Of a stretch of DNA of 64,000 bases, positions 33,171 through 41,677 are shown in pieces; within the stretch, counting starts at the first letter, position 1; every line of letters starts with the position of its first letter. Made by a program: the position numbers and the translations under genes. Below the pieces are notes generated by a model that did not search any database, had not been told where the DNA came from, and saw nothing but the letters and a program-made list of their open reading frames with translations. Origin of the DNA: Amycolatopsis sp. MtRt-6 (GTDB lineage: Bacteria; Actinomycetota; Actinomycetes; Mycobacteriales; Pseudonocardiaceae); the NCBI RefSeq assembly GCF_017308975.1, contig NZ_JADWPD010000040.1, positions 1 through 64,000 on the forward strand. Direction: 5' to 3'.

Positions 33171-34244
33171 GTGACCGAAGGAGTGTTCGCCCGGGGCACC
33201 GGGCACGAACAGGTCGTGTACTGCCACTACCAGGCCAGTGGCCTCAAGGCCATCATCGGCATCTACTCCACCGCGCTCGGCCCCGCACTGGGCGGGACGC
33301 GCTTCCACCCCTACGCCACCGAATCCGAAGCGCTCGACGACGTCCTCGCGCTGTCCAAGGGCATGGCGTACAAGAACGCCCTCGCCGGGCTCGACCTCGG
33401 CGGCGGCAAGGCCGTCATCATCGGCGACCCGAAGACGCTCAAGTCCGAAGCGCTGCTGCGCGCGTACGGGCGCTTCGTGCAGTCCCTGGGCGGCCGCTAC
33501 ATCACGGCCTGCGACGTGGGCACCTACGTGCAGGACATGGACGTCGTGGCCCGCGAGTGCCGGTACGTCACCGGCCGCTCGCCGGAGGACGGCGGCGCCG
33601 GCGACTCGTCCGTGCTCACCGCGTTCGGCGTGTTCCAGGGCATGCGGGCCTCGGCCGAACACGTCTGGGGCAGCCCGGACCTGGCCGGCAAGCGCGTCGG
33701 CGTGGCCGGTGTCGGCAAGGTGGGCCACATCCTCGTCGGCCACCTCGTGGCGGCGGGCGCGCAGGTGACCATCACCGACGTCTACGCGCCGGCTGTTTCG
33801 CGCACCCTCGAGGTTTATCCGTCCGTGCAGGTCGCGTCCGATGTGGACACCCTGCTGCGCACCGAGCTGGACGTCTTCGCCCCGTGCGCGCTGGGCGGCG
33901 TCCTGAACGACGAGACGGTGCCGGTGCTCGGCGCGAAGATCGTCTGCGGCGCGGCGAACAACCAGCTCGCGCACGCGGGCATCGACAAGCAGCTGGCCGA
34001 CCGCGGCATTCTGTACGCGCCGGATTACCTGGTGAACGCGGGCGGCGTGATCCAGGTCGACGACGAGCGCCACGGCTTCGACTTCGAGCGCGCGAAGCGC
34101 AAGACGACGGCGATCTACGACACGACGAAGGCGGTGTTCGCGCTGGCCGACACCGACGGCGTGCCCCCGGCGACGGCGGCCGACCGGCTCGCCGAGCGCC
34201 GGATGGCGGAGGTCGGGCGGCTGCGGTCCATCATGACCGGGTGA
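33171..34244 (+). CDS. vdh: Valine (branched-chain amino acid) dehydrogenase
   Basis: NAD-dependent amino acid dehydrogenase of 357 residues, close in length and wording to Streptomyces valine dehydrogenase, catalysing oxidative deamination of valine, leucine and isoleucine. Substrate-binding and catalytic lysines lie in MAYKNA (Lys68) and GLDLGGGKAVI (Lys80); CDVGTYVQDMDVVA, the Rossmann motif VGVAGVGKVGHILV and CGAANNQLA are conserved. In actinomycetes this enzyme supplies short-chain acyl-CoA precursors. GTG at 33171 is preceded by AAAGGAG (33156-33162), and a seven-codon reading frame (33151-33174) ends across the start codon. Leucine dehydrogenase is the alternative name. Confidence 0.92.
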   Translation: MTEGVFARGTGHEQVVYCHYQASGLKAIIGIYSTALGPALGGTRFHPYATESEALDDVLALSKGMAYKNALAGLDLGGGKAVIIGDPKTLKSEALLRAYGRFVQSLGGRYITACDVGTYVQDMDVVARECRYVTGRSPEDGGAGDSSVLTAFGVFQGMRASAEHVWGSPDLAGKRVGVAGVGKVGHILVGHLVAAGAQVTITDVYAPAVSRTLEVYPSVQVASDVDTLLRTELDVFAPCALGGVLNDETVPVLGAKIVCGAANNQLAHAGIDKQLADRGILYAPDYLVNAGGVIQVDDERHGFDFERAKRKTTAIYDTTKAVFALADTDGVPPATAADRLAERRMAEVGRLRSIMTG

Positions 34245-35041
34245 GTCTTGCCGAGTTCTTCGAAGCGGTGGGCGTGCGGGGTTTCCTGCACGCCCGCCGT
34301 CTCGGTTCCGCCGCGTCCGTGGGGTTCGACGCCGATGCGCCGGTGGTGCTGGCGTCCGTGGTGAAGGTGCCGCTGGCGTTCGAGTTCGCGCGCCAGGTGG
34401 CGGCCGGGTTGCTCGACCCGACCGACCGGGTGCACGCGTCGGCGGCGGACCGCCTGGGCGGCACCGGTTCGGCGGGGTTCGCGGACGACGTCTCCTACAG
34501 CCTGCGCGACGCGGCGCTGCTGGCGCTGTCGGTGTCCGACAACACGGCGGCGGACCTGCTGTTCGACCGCGTCGGCGTGGACAACGTCCGGTCGCTGCTG
34601 GCGGAGCTGGGCCTGACGCGGACTTCCGTCATCGGCGCGCCGAGGGACGTGCTGCGCACGATCATCGAGGACACGGCGGCCGGGGTCCCGTTGCGGGCGT
34701 TGGATCCATTGCGGACATCGTCGACCACGCCCCGCGAGATGACGGCGTTGCTGTCGGCGATCTGGGCGGCGGAGGAGGGGGCACCGGTCCGCGAGTGGAT
34801 GACGGCCCAGGTCAGCTGGCACCGGCTGACGGCGGGCTTCCCGCCGGAGGTGGCGGTGGCGGGCAAGACGGGCACGATGCCGGGCATCCGCAACGAGATC
34901 GGCGTGGCGAGGTACCCGGACGGAGCGGAGTACGCGGTGGCGGTGTTCACGGCCGGAGGGACGGAGACCTTGCGCCGCCCGGACATCGACCGCGCGATCG
35001 GGGAGGCGGCCCGGGCGGCGGTGGATCAGCTGCGCTCGTAG
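34241..35041 (+). CDS. Class A beta-lactamase-fold serine hydrolase without signal peptide
   Basis: A 266-residue protein with the three active-site motifs of the penicillin-recognising fold: Ser39-x-x-Lys42 (ASVVKVP), Ser99-Asp-Asn (SVSDNTAAD) and Lys209-Thr-Gly (AGKTGTMPG). The protein starts VSLAEFFEAVGVRGFL with no secretion signal, so it should be cytosolic unless the start is wrong. The ExxLN omega-loop motif of true class A beta-lactamases is not recognisable, so deacylation of penicillins is doubtful; esterase or amidase activity is equally possible. GTG overlaps the dehydrogenase stop by four bases, so both are co-transcribed. Confidence 0.85.
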   Translation: MSLAEFFEAVGVRGFLHARRLGSAASVGFDADAPVVLASVVKVPLAFEFARQVAAGLLDPTDRVHASAADRLGGTGSAGFADDVSYSLRDAALLALSVSDNTAADLLFDRVGVDNVRSLLAELGLTRTSVIGAPRDVLRTIIEDTAAGVPLRALDPLRTSSTTPREMTALLSAIWAAEEGAPVREWMTAQVSWHRLTAGFPPEVAVAGKTGTMPGIRNEIGVARYPDGAEYAVAVFTAGGTETLRRPDIDRAIGEAARAAVDQLRS

Positions 35042-35973
35042 AACAGGTCCCAAGGCCGGGCGGCGTCCGGCTCGGGCGGCATCAGGCGCGAAACCCCGTC
35101 ACCCCCGAGAACACCGGCCGCGAGCTCGGCGAGCTTCGCCACTTGCGGGTGCGGGCTCGTCGCGGGCCAGGCGAACGCCATCCGCGCCCGCAGTACCTCG
35201 CCGTCGAGTGGGCGCCACACCACCCGCGGCTCCTTGCGGGCGCGGGGTTCGAACGCCACTCCGTGCCCCGCCAGGACCAAGCCGAGCACGAACTCGGGAT
35301 TGCGTGCGTGCCGGATCGCGGCCGGGCGGAAGCCGTGGTCCCAGCAGGTGCGCAGCAGGGCGTCGTAACTTCCCGGCGCCGCCGCGCGCGGGGCGTGGAC
35401 CAGACCTTCGCCGGCGAGGTCGGCCAGCGCGAGCCCGGTGCGGCGGGCGAGCGGGGAGTCGCGGGGGAGCAGCACGCCGAGCGGGGTGTCGACGACCGGG
35501 CCGAGCTCCAGCCCGACCGCGTCCACCGGTAGCTGCAACAGCCCCGCCTCCAGGGAACCGTCGGCCAGCAGCCGGGCCTGCTCGGCGGTGGTGAGCTCCT
35601 GCAGGTCCAGCCGCACGGCCGGGCACTCGTCGGCGAACTTCGTCAGGATCGCGGCCAGCACCCGGCCGGGCAGGTCCGGCGGCACGCCCGCGCGCAGGCT
35701 GTCCATCTCGCCGCGCTCGGCCTTCGCGACGAGCGCCGTCATGCGGTCCCACCGGGCGAGGAGGTCGCGCGCTTCGGCGCGCAGCACTTCGCCGGCTTCG
35801 GTGAGCGTGACGCGGCGGCCGCGCTCGAACAGCTTCGCGCCCAGCTCGGCTTCGAGCCGCTTGACGCGCTGGCTCAGCGGCGGCTGCGCGATCCCGAGCC
35901 GGTCGGCGGCCCGGCCGAAGTGCAGCTCGTCGGCGACGACGAGGAAGTACCGCAGTGAACGAAGATGGTCCAC
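35026..35973 (-). CDS. LysR-family transcriptional regulator
   Basis: A 315-residue LysR-type regulator. The winged helix-turn-helix occupies residues 1-60 (SLRYFLVVADELHFGRAADRLGIAQPP, then LSQRVKRLEAELGAKLFER; quoted in parts), followed by a two-lobed periplasmic-binding-like effector domain. GTG at 35973 (MDHLRSLRYF) is preferred over a GTG at 35994, since LysR proteins usually begin a few residues before the first helix and a dyad overlaps the upstream codon. It is divergent from the MBL-fold gene at 36058 and tail-overlaps the serine hydrolase gene by 16 bp. Confidence 0.9.
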   Translation of the reverse strand: MDHLRSLRYFLVVADELHFGRAADRLGIAQPPLSQRVKRLEAELGAKLFERGRRVTLTEAGEVLRAEARDLLARWDRMTALVAKAERGEMDSLRAGVPPDLPGRVLAAILTKFADECPAVRLDLQELTTAEQARLLADGSLEAGLLQLPVDAVGLELGPVVDTPLGVLLPRDSPLARRTGLALADLAGEGLVHAPRAAAPGSYDALLRTCWDHGFRPAAIRHARNPEFVLGLVLAGHGVAFEPRARKEPRVVWRPLDGEVLRARMAFAWPATSPHPQVAKLAELAAGVLGGDGVSRLMPPEPDAARPWDLFYERS

Positions 35974-35981
35974 GCTGCGAT

Positions 35982-35999
35982 GATAGCTGTTCACATATC
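35982..35999. promoter_or_regulatory. Candidate LysR-type operator dyad
   Basis: GATA (35982-35985) and TATC (35996-35999) are symmetric with a 10-base spacer, of the ATA-N-TAT kind bound by LysR regulators, and lie between the LysR and MBL-fold genes. Confidence 0.35.
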
Positions 36000-36057
36000 G
36001 ACATGCCGCCGGAGCGATCTTGGACAGCGCCGGGTGAGTCGTGGTCGGGTGTCCGGT

Positions 36058-36990
36058 ATGGACAACGGATTCAGCAGACGCGGGCTGTTCGGCGCGGGCG
36101 CGGCGGCCGCGGCGATCCTGGCGGGCGTGCCGGCCGCGGCACACGCCGCGCCGAAGCTTTCGGGCATGACACTGCGCTGGTGGGGCAACAACAGCTGGGA
36201 GATCCGCATCGGGTCGAAGACGGTCCTCATCGACCCGTGGCTGACCCGGTTCAAGACCGGAACGTACACCGAGGCGGGCGCCGACCCCCGCACGCCGCTC
36301 TCGGTGAACCGCGCCCTGATCGACGGCTACCTCGACCGCGGGTTCCTCCGCGCGGACCACATCCTGGTGACGCACGGCCACTACGACCACCTGACGGACG
36401 TCCCGTACCTGGCCCAACGCACCGGAGCCACGGTGCTCGGCACCGAGACGCATTTGAGTCTCATGGCGGCGCTGGGTGCCCCGGAGGACCAGCTGGCGAT
36501 CGCCACCGGCGGCGAGGACCTGACGTTCGACGGCTACGCGATCCGGGTCCTGCGCTCCCTGCATTCGGCGACGGGAGACCGGGCCCAGGTGGCGTACCCG
36601 GGAACGAGGCAGCTGTCCCGCCGCGACCGCCCGCGGGTGATCGCGGACCTGCTGGAAGGCGGCACGCTGGCGTACGCGGTGACCGGCGGCGGCGCGGCCG
36701 TGCTGGACTTCGGGGGATCGAACTACATCGAGTCCGAGCTGGCGGGGCTGCGCCCGGACGTGGTGCTGCTGCCACCGGGCGGGGCGAAGGTGCGCGAGTA
36801 CGTCCCCCGGCTGCTGCGCACGGTGGGCAACCCGCGCTACGTGGCGGCGACGCATTGGGACGACTTCGACCTGCCGCTGGGGCAGGTGAAGGACGCCGGA
36901 GGCCTCGAAGCACTCCGGAAGGCGGTGGCGGCGGCGAGCCCGGGCAGCGAGTTCGTGGTGCTCGGCCACCTCGGCGAGTTCACACCGTAG
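36058..36990 (+). CDS. Tat-exported MBL-fold metallohydrolase
   Basis: A 310-residue metallo-beta-lactamase-fold protein. A twin-arginine signal (MDNGFSRRGLFGAGAAAAA) ends near residue 32 at AHA-AP. The metal site THGHYDHL (HxHxDH) lies near residue 105; a later Asp and His (VAATHWDDFDLP) complete a dinuclear site. The start of the mature protein, LRWWGNNSWEIRIGSKTVLIDPW (in part), is typical of UlaG/YcfU-like MBL proteins. Substrate unknown. Divergent from a LysR gene, its likely regulator. Its end overlaps the convergent mannosyltransferase gene by 11 bp. Confidence 0.88.
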   Translation: MDNGFSRRGLFGAGAAAAAILAGVPAAAHAAPKLSGMTLRWWGNNSWEIRIGSKTVLIDPWLTRFKTGTYTEAGADPRTPLSVNRALIDGYLDRGFLRADHILVTHGHYDHLTDVPYLAQRTGATVLGTETHLSLMAALGAPEDQLAIATGGEDLTFDGYAIRVLRSLHSATGDRAQVAYPGTRQLSRRDRPRVIADLLEGGTLAYAVTGGGAAVLDFGGSNYIESELAGLRPDVVLLPPGGAKVREYVPRLLRTVGNPRYVAATHWDDFDLPLGQVKDAGGLEALRKAVAAASPGSEFVVLGHLGEFTP

Positions 36991-38092
36991 CCCGGGCCGA
37001 TCGGCGGCGGACCGCCGCCGTGACGAGCACCGCGCCGGCGACCACGGCCACCAGCAGGTAGGCGTTGCCGATGAGGGCCTGCCCGGCGGTCCAGTCCCGC
37101 TCCCGCCCCTGACCGCCGGGCACCACCGCCACCGTCCAGCCGGTGAAGACCGCCGCGACGAGGAGCGCGCACCACCGCCGGCCGCTCGCGAGCAGGTAGC
37201 CGAGCGCGGGCACGATCCACACCCAGTGGTGCGTCCACGAAATCGGGCTCACCAGCAGCGCGCACCCGGCGGTGACCAGCAGCGCGCCGCGGTCGTCGCC
37301 CGCCCGGTGCCGCCACCGGACGACGACCGCGGCACCCACCACGACCAGCGCGGCGAAGGCGAGCAGCCAGGCTTGGCCGGGCGCGGTCCGGGCGGCGAAG
37401 CCCGCCCAGGACTGGTTTCCCACCCAGCCCTTCATCTGCTCGAAGTGGTCGTTGAACAGGGCGGACGTCCAGTACCGGGCCGAGTCGGCCGGCAGCAGCA
37501 CAGCGCCGAGCGCGGTCGCTCCGGCGAACGTGCCGAGCGCGCGGAACGCGTCCGCCCGGCGGCCGGTGAGCAGCAGGTGCCCGACGAAGATCAGCGGCAC
37601 CAGCTTGATCGCCGCCGCGAGACCGATGAGGACGCCCGCCGAGCCGCGGCGCCGCAGCACGTCGGCGATGACGAGCGCCATCAGCACCAGGTTGAGCTGG
37701 CCCAGTCCGATGGTCTGCCACACCGGCTGCAGGCCGAACGCGGCGAGCAGCACCCCCGCCCCCGGCGCGTACGGGCGCAAGGCGACGACCAGCGCGGGTG
37801 CGGCGGCCAGCGCCAGGACGCCCCAGCACCACTGCACGGGCAACGCGGCGAGCGGGGTGAACACCAGCGCCGCGAACGGCGGGTAGGTGAACGGCAGCTC
37901 CGGCGCCCAGCCGGGGAGCGCCGACAGGTGTTCGTAGAGCGGTTCCCCGCGGAGCACGGCGATTCCGCCGGCGCGGTACACCGCTGAGTCGACGCCGAGC
38001 GGACGGCCGAGCGCCCACCACACCACCGCCACGAGCGCGAAGACCGCGGTCGCCGTCAACGTCACGGTCCTGGTGCGCCGCTCGATCCCCAT
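36980..38092 (-). CDS. GT87 (DUF2029) polyprenol-phosphate mannosyltransferase-like membrane protein
   Basis: A 370-residue polytopic protein of glycosyltransferase family 87, the PimE group of actinobacterial alpha-mannosyltransferases that use decaprenyl-phosphate-mannose. About nine to ten hydrophobic segments; a conserved Asp in GVDSAVYRAGG follows the first helix (the usual catalytic Asp position), and GQLNLVLM, LIGLAAAIKLVPLIF and SPISWTHHWVW are family blocks. Probably acts on the outer face of the plasma membrane in glycolipid or lipoglycan assembly. ATG at 38092. Confidence 0.85.
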   Translation of the reverse strand: MGIERRTRTVTLTATAVFALVAVVWWALGRPLGVDSAVYRAGGIAVLRGEPLYEHLSALPGWAPELPFTYPPFAALVFTPLAALPVQWCWGVLALAAAPALVVALRPYAPGAGVLLAAFGLQPVWQTIGLGQLNLVLMALVIADVLRRRGSAGVLIGLAAAIKLVPLIFVGHLLLTGRRADAFRALGTFAGATALGAVLLPADSARYWTSALFNDHFEQMKGWVGNQSWAGFAARTAPGQAWLLAFAALVVVGAAVVVRWRHRAGDDRGALLVTAGCALLVSPISWTHHWVWIVPALGYLLASGRRWCALLVAAVFTGWTVAVVPGGQGRERDWTAGQALIGNAYLLVAVVAGAVLVTAAVRRRSARATV

Positions 38093-38252
38093 GGCCGCAA
38101 CGATGATCGACGACGGACGTCCGGTCGTCGCCCCGGAGTGCCGTCTTCCGGCGGCACCCGGGTAGGGGTGGAGTCCTCGTGTGCTACCCCGGTACCGATC
38201 CGGCCAAAAGCAGGCCGGCCCTCGCGCGGCACGTAACCGTTGCTACAAAGCC

Positions 38253-38276
38253 ATCCGGCCGTGACTGTGGCCGGAT
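38253..38276 (-). terminator. Hairpin after the response regulator gene
   Basis: ATCCGGCC (38253-38260) and GGCCGGAT (38269-38276), 8-base loop, 20 bases beyond the response-regulator stop. A smaller CCGGCC/GGCCGG stem lies at 38200-38218. Confidence 0.6.
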
Positions 38277-38296
38277 TGGTCCCGATCGGCGCAGTA

Positions 38297-38962
38297 TCAC
38301 CGGCCGGGCACCACGATGCCCGCCTCGTAGGCGGCCACGACCGCCTGCGCCCGGTCGCGCGCGCCGAGCTTGCCGAACACGCGGCTGACGTGAGTTTTCG
38401 CGGTCTGTTCGGCGATCACCAGCGTCTCGGCGATCTCCGTGTTGGACAGTCCTTTCGCGACCAGGCGGAGCACTTCGGTCTCCCGCTCGGTCAGGTCCGC
38501 GATCCCGGCCGGCCCGCGGGAGCCGGTTTCGGCAGCCCGGCCGCGGACCGCGAACTCGCCGACGAGCCGGCGGGTGACCGACGGCGCGAACAGGGCGTTG
38601 CCCGCGGCGACCACGCGCACCGCCACGACCAGGTCGTCCAGCGGCGCGTCCTTGAGGAGGAACCCGCTGGCGCCCGCGCGCAGCGCGCCGTAGACGTACT
38701 CGTCGACGTCGAACGTCGTCAGCATCAGCACCCGGACGGCCCCGCCCGCGCCGAGGATCCGGCGGGCGGCCTCCAGACCGTCCATCCCGGGCATCCGGAC
38801 GTCCAGCAGCACGACGTCCGGTGCGAGTTCCGCGCAGCGCGCCACCGCTTCGGCGCCGTCCGCGGCCTCGCCGGCCACCCGGATGTCGTCCTGGGCGTCG
38901 AGCACCGCGCGGAAGCTCTGCCGGACCATGGTCTGGTCGTCGGCGATGAGCACCGAAATCAC
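38297..38962 (-). CDS. NarL/FixJ-family response regulator
   Basis: A 221-residue response regulator. Receiver domain residues 1-120: acidic pair ADDQ, phospho-acceptor Asp in LLDVRMPGMDG (about residue 54), Thr in LTTFD and Lys in LLKDAP. A LuxR-type helix-turn-helix (LTERETEVLRLVAKGLSNTEI, TAKTHVSRVFGKLGA) ends the protein. GTG start overlaps the histidine kinase stop by four bases, so kinase and regulator form a cognate pair. Confidence 0.93.
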   Translation of the reverse strand: MISVLIADDQTMVRQSFRAVLDAQDDIRVAGEAADGAEAVARCAELAPDVVLLDVRMPGMDGLEAARRILGAGGAVRVLMLTTFDVDEYVYGALRAGASGFLLKDAPLDDLVVAVRVVAAGNALFAPSVTRRLVGEFAVRGRAAETGSRGPAGIADLTERETEVLRLVAKGLSNTEIAETLVIAEQTAKTHVSRVFGKLGARDRAQAVVAAYEAGIVVPGR

Positions 38963-40173
38963 ACGTTCTCCTCGTGGTCCAGCGGCAGGTCCGCGGTGAC
39001 CTCGAACCCGCCGTCCGCAGTCGGCCCGGCCACCAGCGTGCCACCGAGCATCGCGGCACGCTCACGCATGCCGAGCAGGCCGTGCCCGGCGGTCCCGGCC
39101 ACCCGCGCGGCACCGCCCGGGGCGTTGCGCACGGCCACGTGCACGGAACCGGTGCCGACCCGCAGTTCCACGTCGATCGCCGCGCCGGGCGCGTGCTGGA
39201 CCGCGTTGCTCAGCGCCTCCTGCACGATCCGGTAGCCGGACAACGCGACGCCCGCGGGCAGCGCGTCGAAGTCCCCGTGCACTCGCACCGCGCAGGCCGT
39301 GCCGAGGGCACGCACCCGCTCCGCCAGTTCGGTCACCCGGGTGACGTCCGGCTGCGGGGCGAGCGGCCCGCCGGCGCTCTCGGTCCGCAGCACGCCGAGC
39401 AGCCGGCGCATCTCGACCATGCCTTCCCGCGCGGTCCCGGTCAGCTCGGCGAACTCGGCGCGCACGTCGTCCGGCAGGCCGGGGAAGCGGTACCGCGCGG
39501 AATCGGTGCGCAGCGCGAGCACGGACATGTGGTGGGCGACCACGTCGTGCAGTTCCCGGGCGATGCGCGCGCGTTCTTCGAGGACCGCGGCCCGGGTCTC
39601 CTCGGCCGCCCGCCTTCGTTGCTGCTCGGCGCTTTCCCGTTCGGCGACCCGCCGCTGCCGCACCGCGTTGCCGGCGAGCAGCACCGCGGTCATCAGGACC
39701 ACCAGCAGTGCCAGGTCGCGCCAGTCTTCGACCCAGACTCCCAGCGCCGCGGCGGAGATCACCCCGACCACGACCAGGACACCCTGCCCGTGCCCCGCGG
39801 CGACCAGGAACCAGACCAGCGCGATGGTCAGCGCCAGACCCGGTGACCACGGCCAGCCCCACAACCTCGACATGCCCGGGTACGCGGCCGGAGTGGCCGA
39901 GATCAGCACGACGACCAGGCGCCACGCCCACAACGGCGAACGGACGGCCACGATCGCGGGCACCACGCTCGCCGCGGCGAGCCCGAGGGCGAGCGGGCTG
40001 CCGGCCGGGTGCCCCGGGGCGGTCTGCGCCGCCAGGAACGCGCTCCAGAGCCCGATGCCGACGATGGCGGCGGCCCGCAGCCGGGCCAAGCCGGCCGAGC
40101 GCGCGCGGACCTCGGGCCGGGTGCCGGCGTACAAGACGTGTCGCACGACCCGCCACGCCTCGTCCCACCGCAC
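38959..40173 (-). CDS. NarL-type sensor histidine kinase (HisKA_3)
   Basis: A 404-residue membrane histidine kinase. Five to six hydrophobic helices at the N-terminus without a sizeable extracellular loop suggest intramembrane or envelope sensing. The HisKA_3 phospho-acceptor is in RARIARELHDVVAHHMSVLA, and the ATPase has YRIVQEALSNAVQHAPGA (N box) and GHGLLGMRERAAMLGG (G box). GTG at 40173 is chosen because longer versions run into the hairpin at 40212-40248. Resembles LiaS/DesK-like actinobacterial kinases; the signal is unknown. Confidence 0.9.
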   Translation of the reverse strand: MRWDEAWRVVRHVLYAGTRPEVRARSAGLARLRAAAIVGIGLWSAFLAAQTAPGHPAGSPLALGLAAASVVPAIVAVRSPLWAWRLVVVLISATPAAYPGMSRLWGWPWSPGLALTIALVWFLVAAGHGQGVLVVVGVISAAALGVWVEDWRDLALLVVLMTAVLLAGNAVRQRRVAERESAEQQRRRAAEETRAAVLEERARIARELHDVVAHHMSVLALRTDSARYRFPGLPDDVRAEFAELTGTAREGMVEMRRLLGVLRTESAGGPLAPQPDVTRVTELAERVRALGTACAVRVHGDFDALPAGVALSGYRIVQEALSNAVQHAPGAAIDVELRVGTGSVHVAVRNAPGGAARVAGTAGHGLLGMRERAAMLGGTLVAGPTADGGFEVTADLPLDHEENV

Positions 40174-40211
40174 CCCGCCCACCCTAGGGCGCGTTCCCGG
40201 GCCGGGTGCGG

Positions 40212-40248
40212 CGAAGGCCACCACGAACAGTGTCCGTGGTGGCCTTCG
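40212..40248 (-). terminator. Perfect 14-bp terminator hairpin
   Basis: CGAAGGCCACCACG (40212-40225) with CGTGGTGGCCTTCG (40235-40248), 9-base loop, 14 bases past the DUF5302 gene. Same GAAGGCCACC arm as the hairpin at 49-122. Confidence 0.85.
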
Positions 40249-40262
40249 GGGAGTTCCGCTGC

Positions 40263-40448
40263 TCAGCCGCTCTTGCGGCGGAAGGTCCGCTTGTTCGCCG
40301 CCGGGCCGTGGGCGTGCTGGTTCTTGCCGCCGCCGTTCTCGTGCGACGTTCCCGCTCGCGCGTGCGCCTGCTTGCGCTCCAGCGCTTCGCGGAACTTGCG
40401 CTTGACGTCGTCCTCCTCGCCGCTGGGCGACGGGTTCGGTTCACTCAT
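40263..40448 (-). CDS. DUF5302 small charged protein
   Basis: A 61-residue hydrophilic protein (MSEPNPSPSGEEDDVKRKF ... GPAANKRTFRRKSG). The central KRKFREALERKQAHA and the C-terminal HGPAANKRTFRRKSG match the actinobacterial DUF5302 family, of unknown function and probably intrinsically disordered. GGAGGT lies six bases before the ATG. Confidence 0.85.
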   Translation of the reverse strand: MSEPNPSPSGEEDDVKRKFREALERKQAHARAGTSHENGGGKNQHAHGPAANKRTFRRKSG

Positions 40449-40519
40449 GCCTACCTCCGGAAACGACGACGTGTGACCACTCCAGCCTGGCAGCCGCGTC
40501 CCCGCTTGGCGAGTCGATT

Positions 40520-41464
40520 TCAGCGTTGGGGGGACGGCACCCCGCCGAACTGTACCGACGTGCGGGTCAGCGGCCGGCCGCAGTGGTCGCACAGCAACAT
40601 CGGGCGCAGGCGCTGCCCGCACTCGACGTGGTGCAGCGTGATGTCCGGCTCCTGGCCGGCCACCTCGAAGCCGCGCGACCACTCCGCGATGAACGCCAGC
40701 GCCGGGAAGAACGCCAGGCCCTTCGCCGTCAGGCGGTAGTCGCGGGCGTCCGTGCGGGTCTTCGCCGCACCGGTGCGCAGGACGCCGACCTCGACCAGCT
40801 TGCTCAGCCGCGCCGACAGCACGCTCGGCCCGATCCCCAGCTCGCGCTCGAACTCCGAAAAGTGCCGGCAGCCGAGCAGCGCCGAGACGAGCAGGCCGGT
40901 CGACCACCGGTCGCCGAGCAGCTCCATCGTGTCCGGGAAGAACATCAGCGGGTCGCCGGCCAGGGAGTCGGCGTCCTTGCGGCGGAAGCGCTTGGACGCC
41001 GTCGCCGCCGCGACGCCGGTGCCGTCCAGCCGTTCCGCGCGGACGTCGCGCGCGTCGACCCGGCGGCCGCAGGCGGCGCAGCCCAGCGGCGCTGATGTAG
41101 CCAGCTCGCAGTCGAGGTGGATCAGCGTCGGCAGCACCGCGCGGCGCCCTTCGACCCACTCGCGCTCCCACGCCCAGATCGAGATCAGCAGCGGCCACAG
41201 CTCCAGGCCGCGCTCGGTCAGCCGGTACTCGTGCCGCGTGCGCCGCGCGTCCCGGTACGGCACGCGGGTGAGCATGCCCGCGTCCACCATGTCCCGCAGC
41301 CGTCCCGACAACGCCGTCGGCGAAATGCCCAGGCGGAGACGCAGTTCTTCGTACCGCCGGAAGCGCAGGAACAGGCTCTGCAGGATGAGCAGCGTCCACT
41401 GGTCGCCGACCAGCTCGAGCGCCCGGCGCAGCGGATCTCCCGCCGGCCTTACGCGCTGTGACAT
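40520..41464 (-). CDS. Tandem HxlR-family transcriptional regulator (two DNA-binding domains)
   Basis: A 314-residue protein made of two HxlR/winged-helix domains in one chain. Domain one (about 8-105): PLRRALELVGDQWTLLILQ, LGISPTALSGRLRDMVDAG. Domain two (about 155-250): MELLGDRWSTGLLVSALLG, ELGIGPSVLSARLSKLVEVG. A Cys-rich segment (LGCAACGRRVDA) joins them and another (LLCDHCGRPLTRTS) follows domain two, each a possible zinc or thiol site. HxlR proteins usually act as dimers of single domains; here one chain supplies both. Divergent from the carotenoid oxygenase gene and facing two direct repeats 30 bp apart. Confidence 0.88.
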   Translation of the reverse strand: MSQRVRPAGDPLRRALELVGDQWTLLILQSLFLRFRRYEELRLRLGISPTALSGRLRDMVDAGMLTRVPYRDARRTRHEYRLTERGLELWPLLISIWAWEREWVEGRRAVLPTLIHLDCELATSAPLGCAACGRRVDARDVRAERLDGTGVAAATASKRFRRKDADSLAGDPLMFFPDTMELLGDRWSTGLLVSALLGCRHFSEFERELGIGPSVLSARLSKLVEVGVLRTGAAKTRTDARDYRLTAKGLAFFPALAFIAEWSRGFEVAGQEPDITLHHVECGQRLRPMLLCDHCGRPLTRTSVQFGGVPSPQR

Positions 41465-41574
41465 CCGGGGCTCCGCCCCGGGCCGGGGGCTCCGCCACCC
41501 GGAGCCCCCGCCAGACGGTTGTGCAGCCGCCTCGACCACATCGTCCCCCTCGTTACGTCGCGACCTCAGGGTAG

Positions 41575-41629
41575 CACCTGACTACACCAAAAGAAGCCTA
41601 TTGACACCTGGGTACACAAATCATAGTCT
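41575..41629 (+). promoter_or_regulatory. Promoter of the carotenoid oxygenase gene with two direct-repeat operator sites
   Basis: TTGACA (41601-41606) and TAGTCT (41624-41629) with a 17-base spacer form a near-consensus promoter 48 bp before ATG 41678. CACCTGACTACAC (41575-41587) and CACCTGGGTACAC (41605-41617) are direct repeats (11 of 13 identical) exactly 30 bp apart, the second covering the spacer after -35. They suit a regulator with two DNA-binding domains. Confidence 0.65.
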
Positions 41630-41677
41630 CGTCCCCAACAGCCCGCGCAGTCCGGTCGACAGCCAGGGAGCAGCCCG

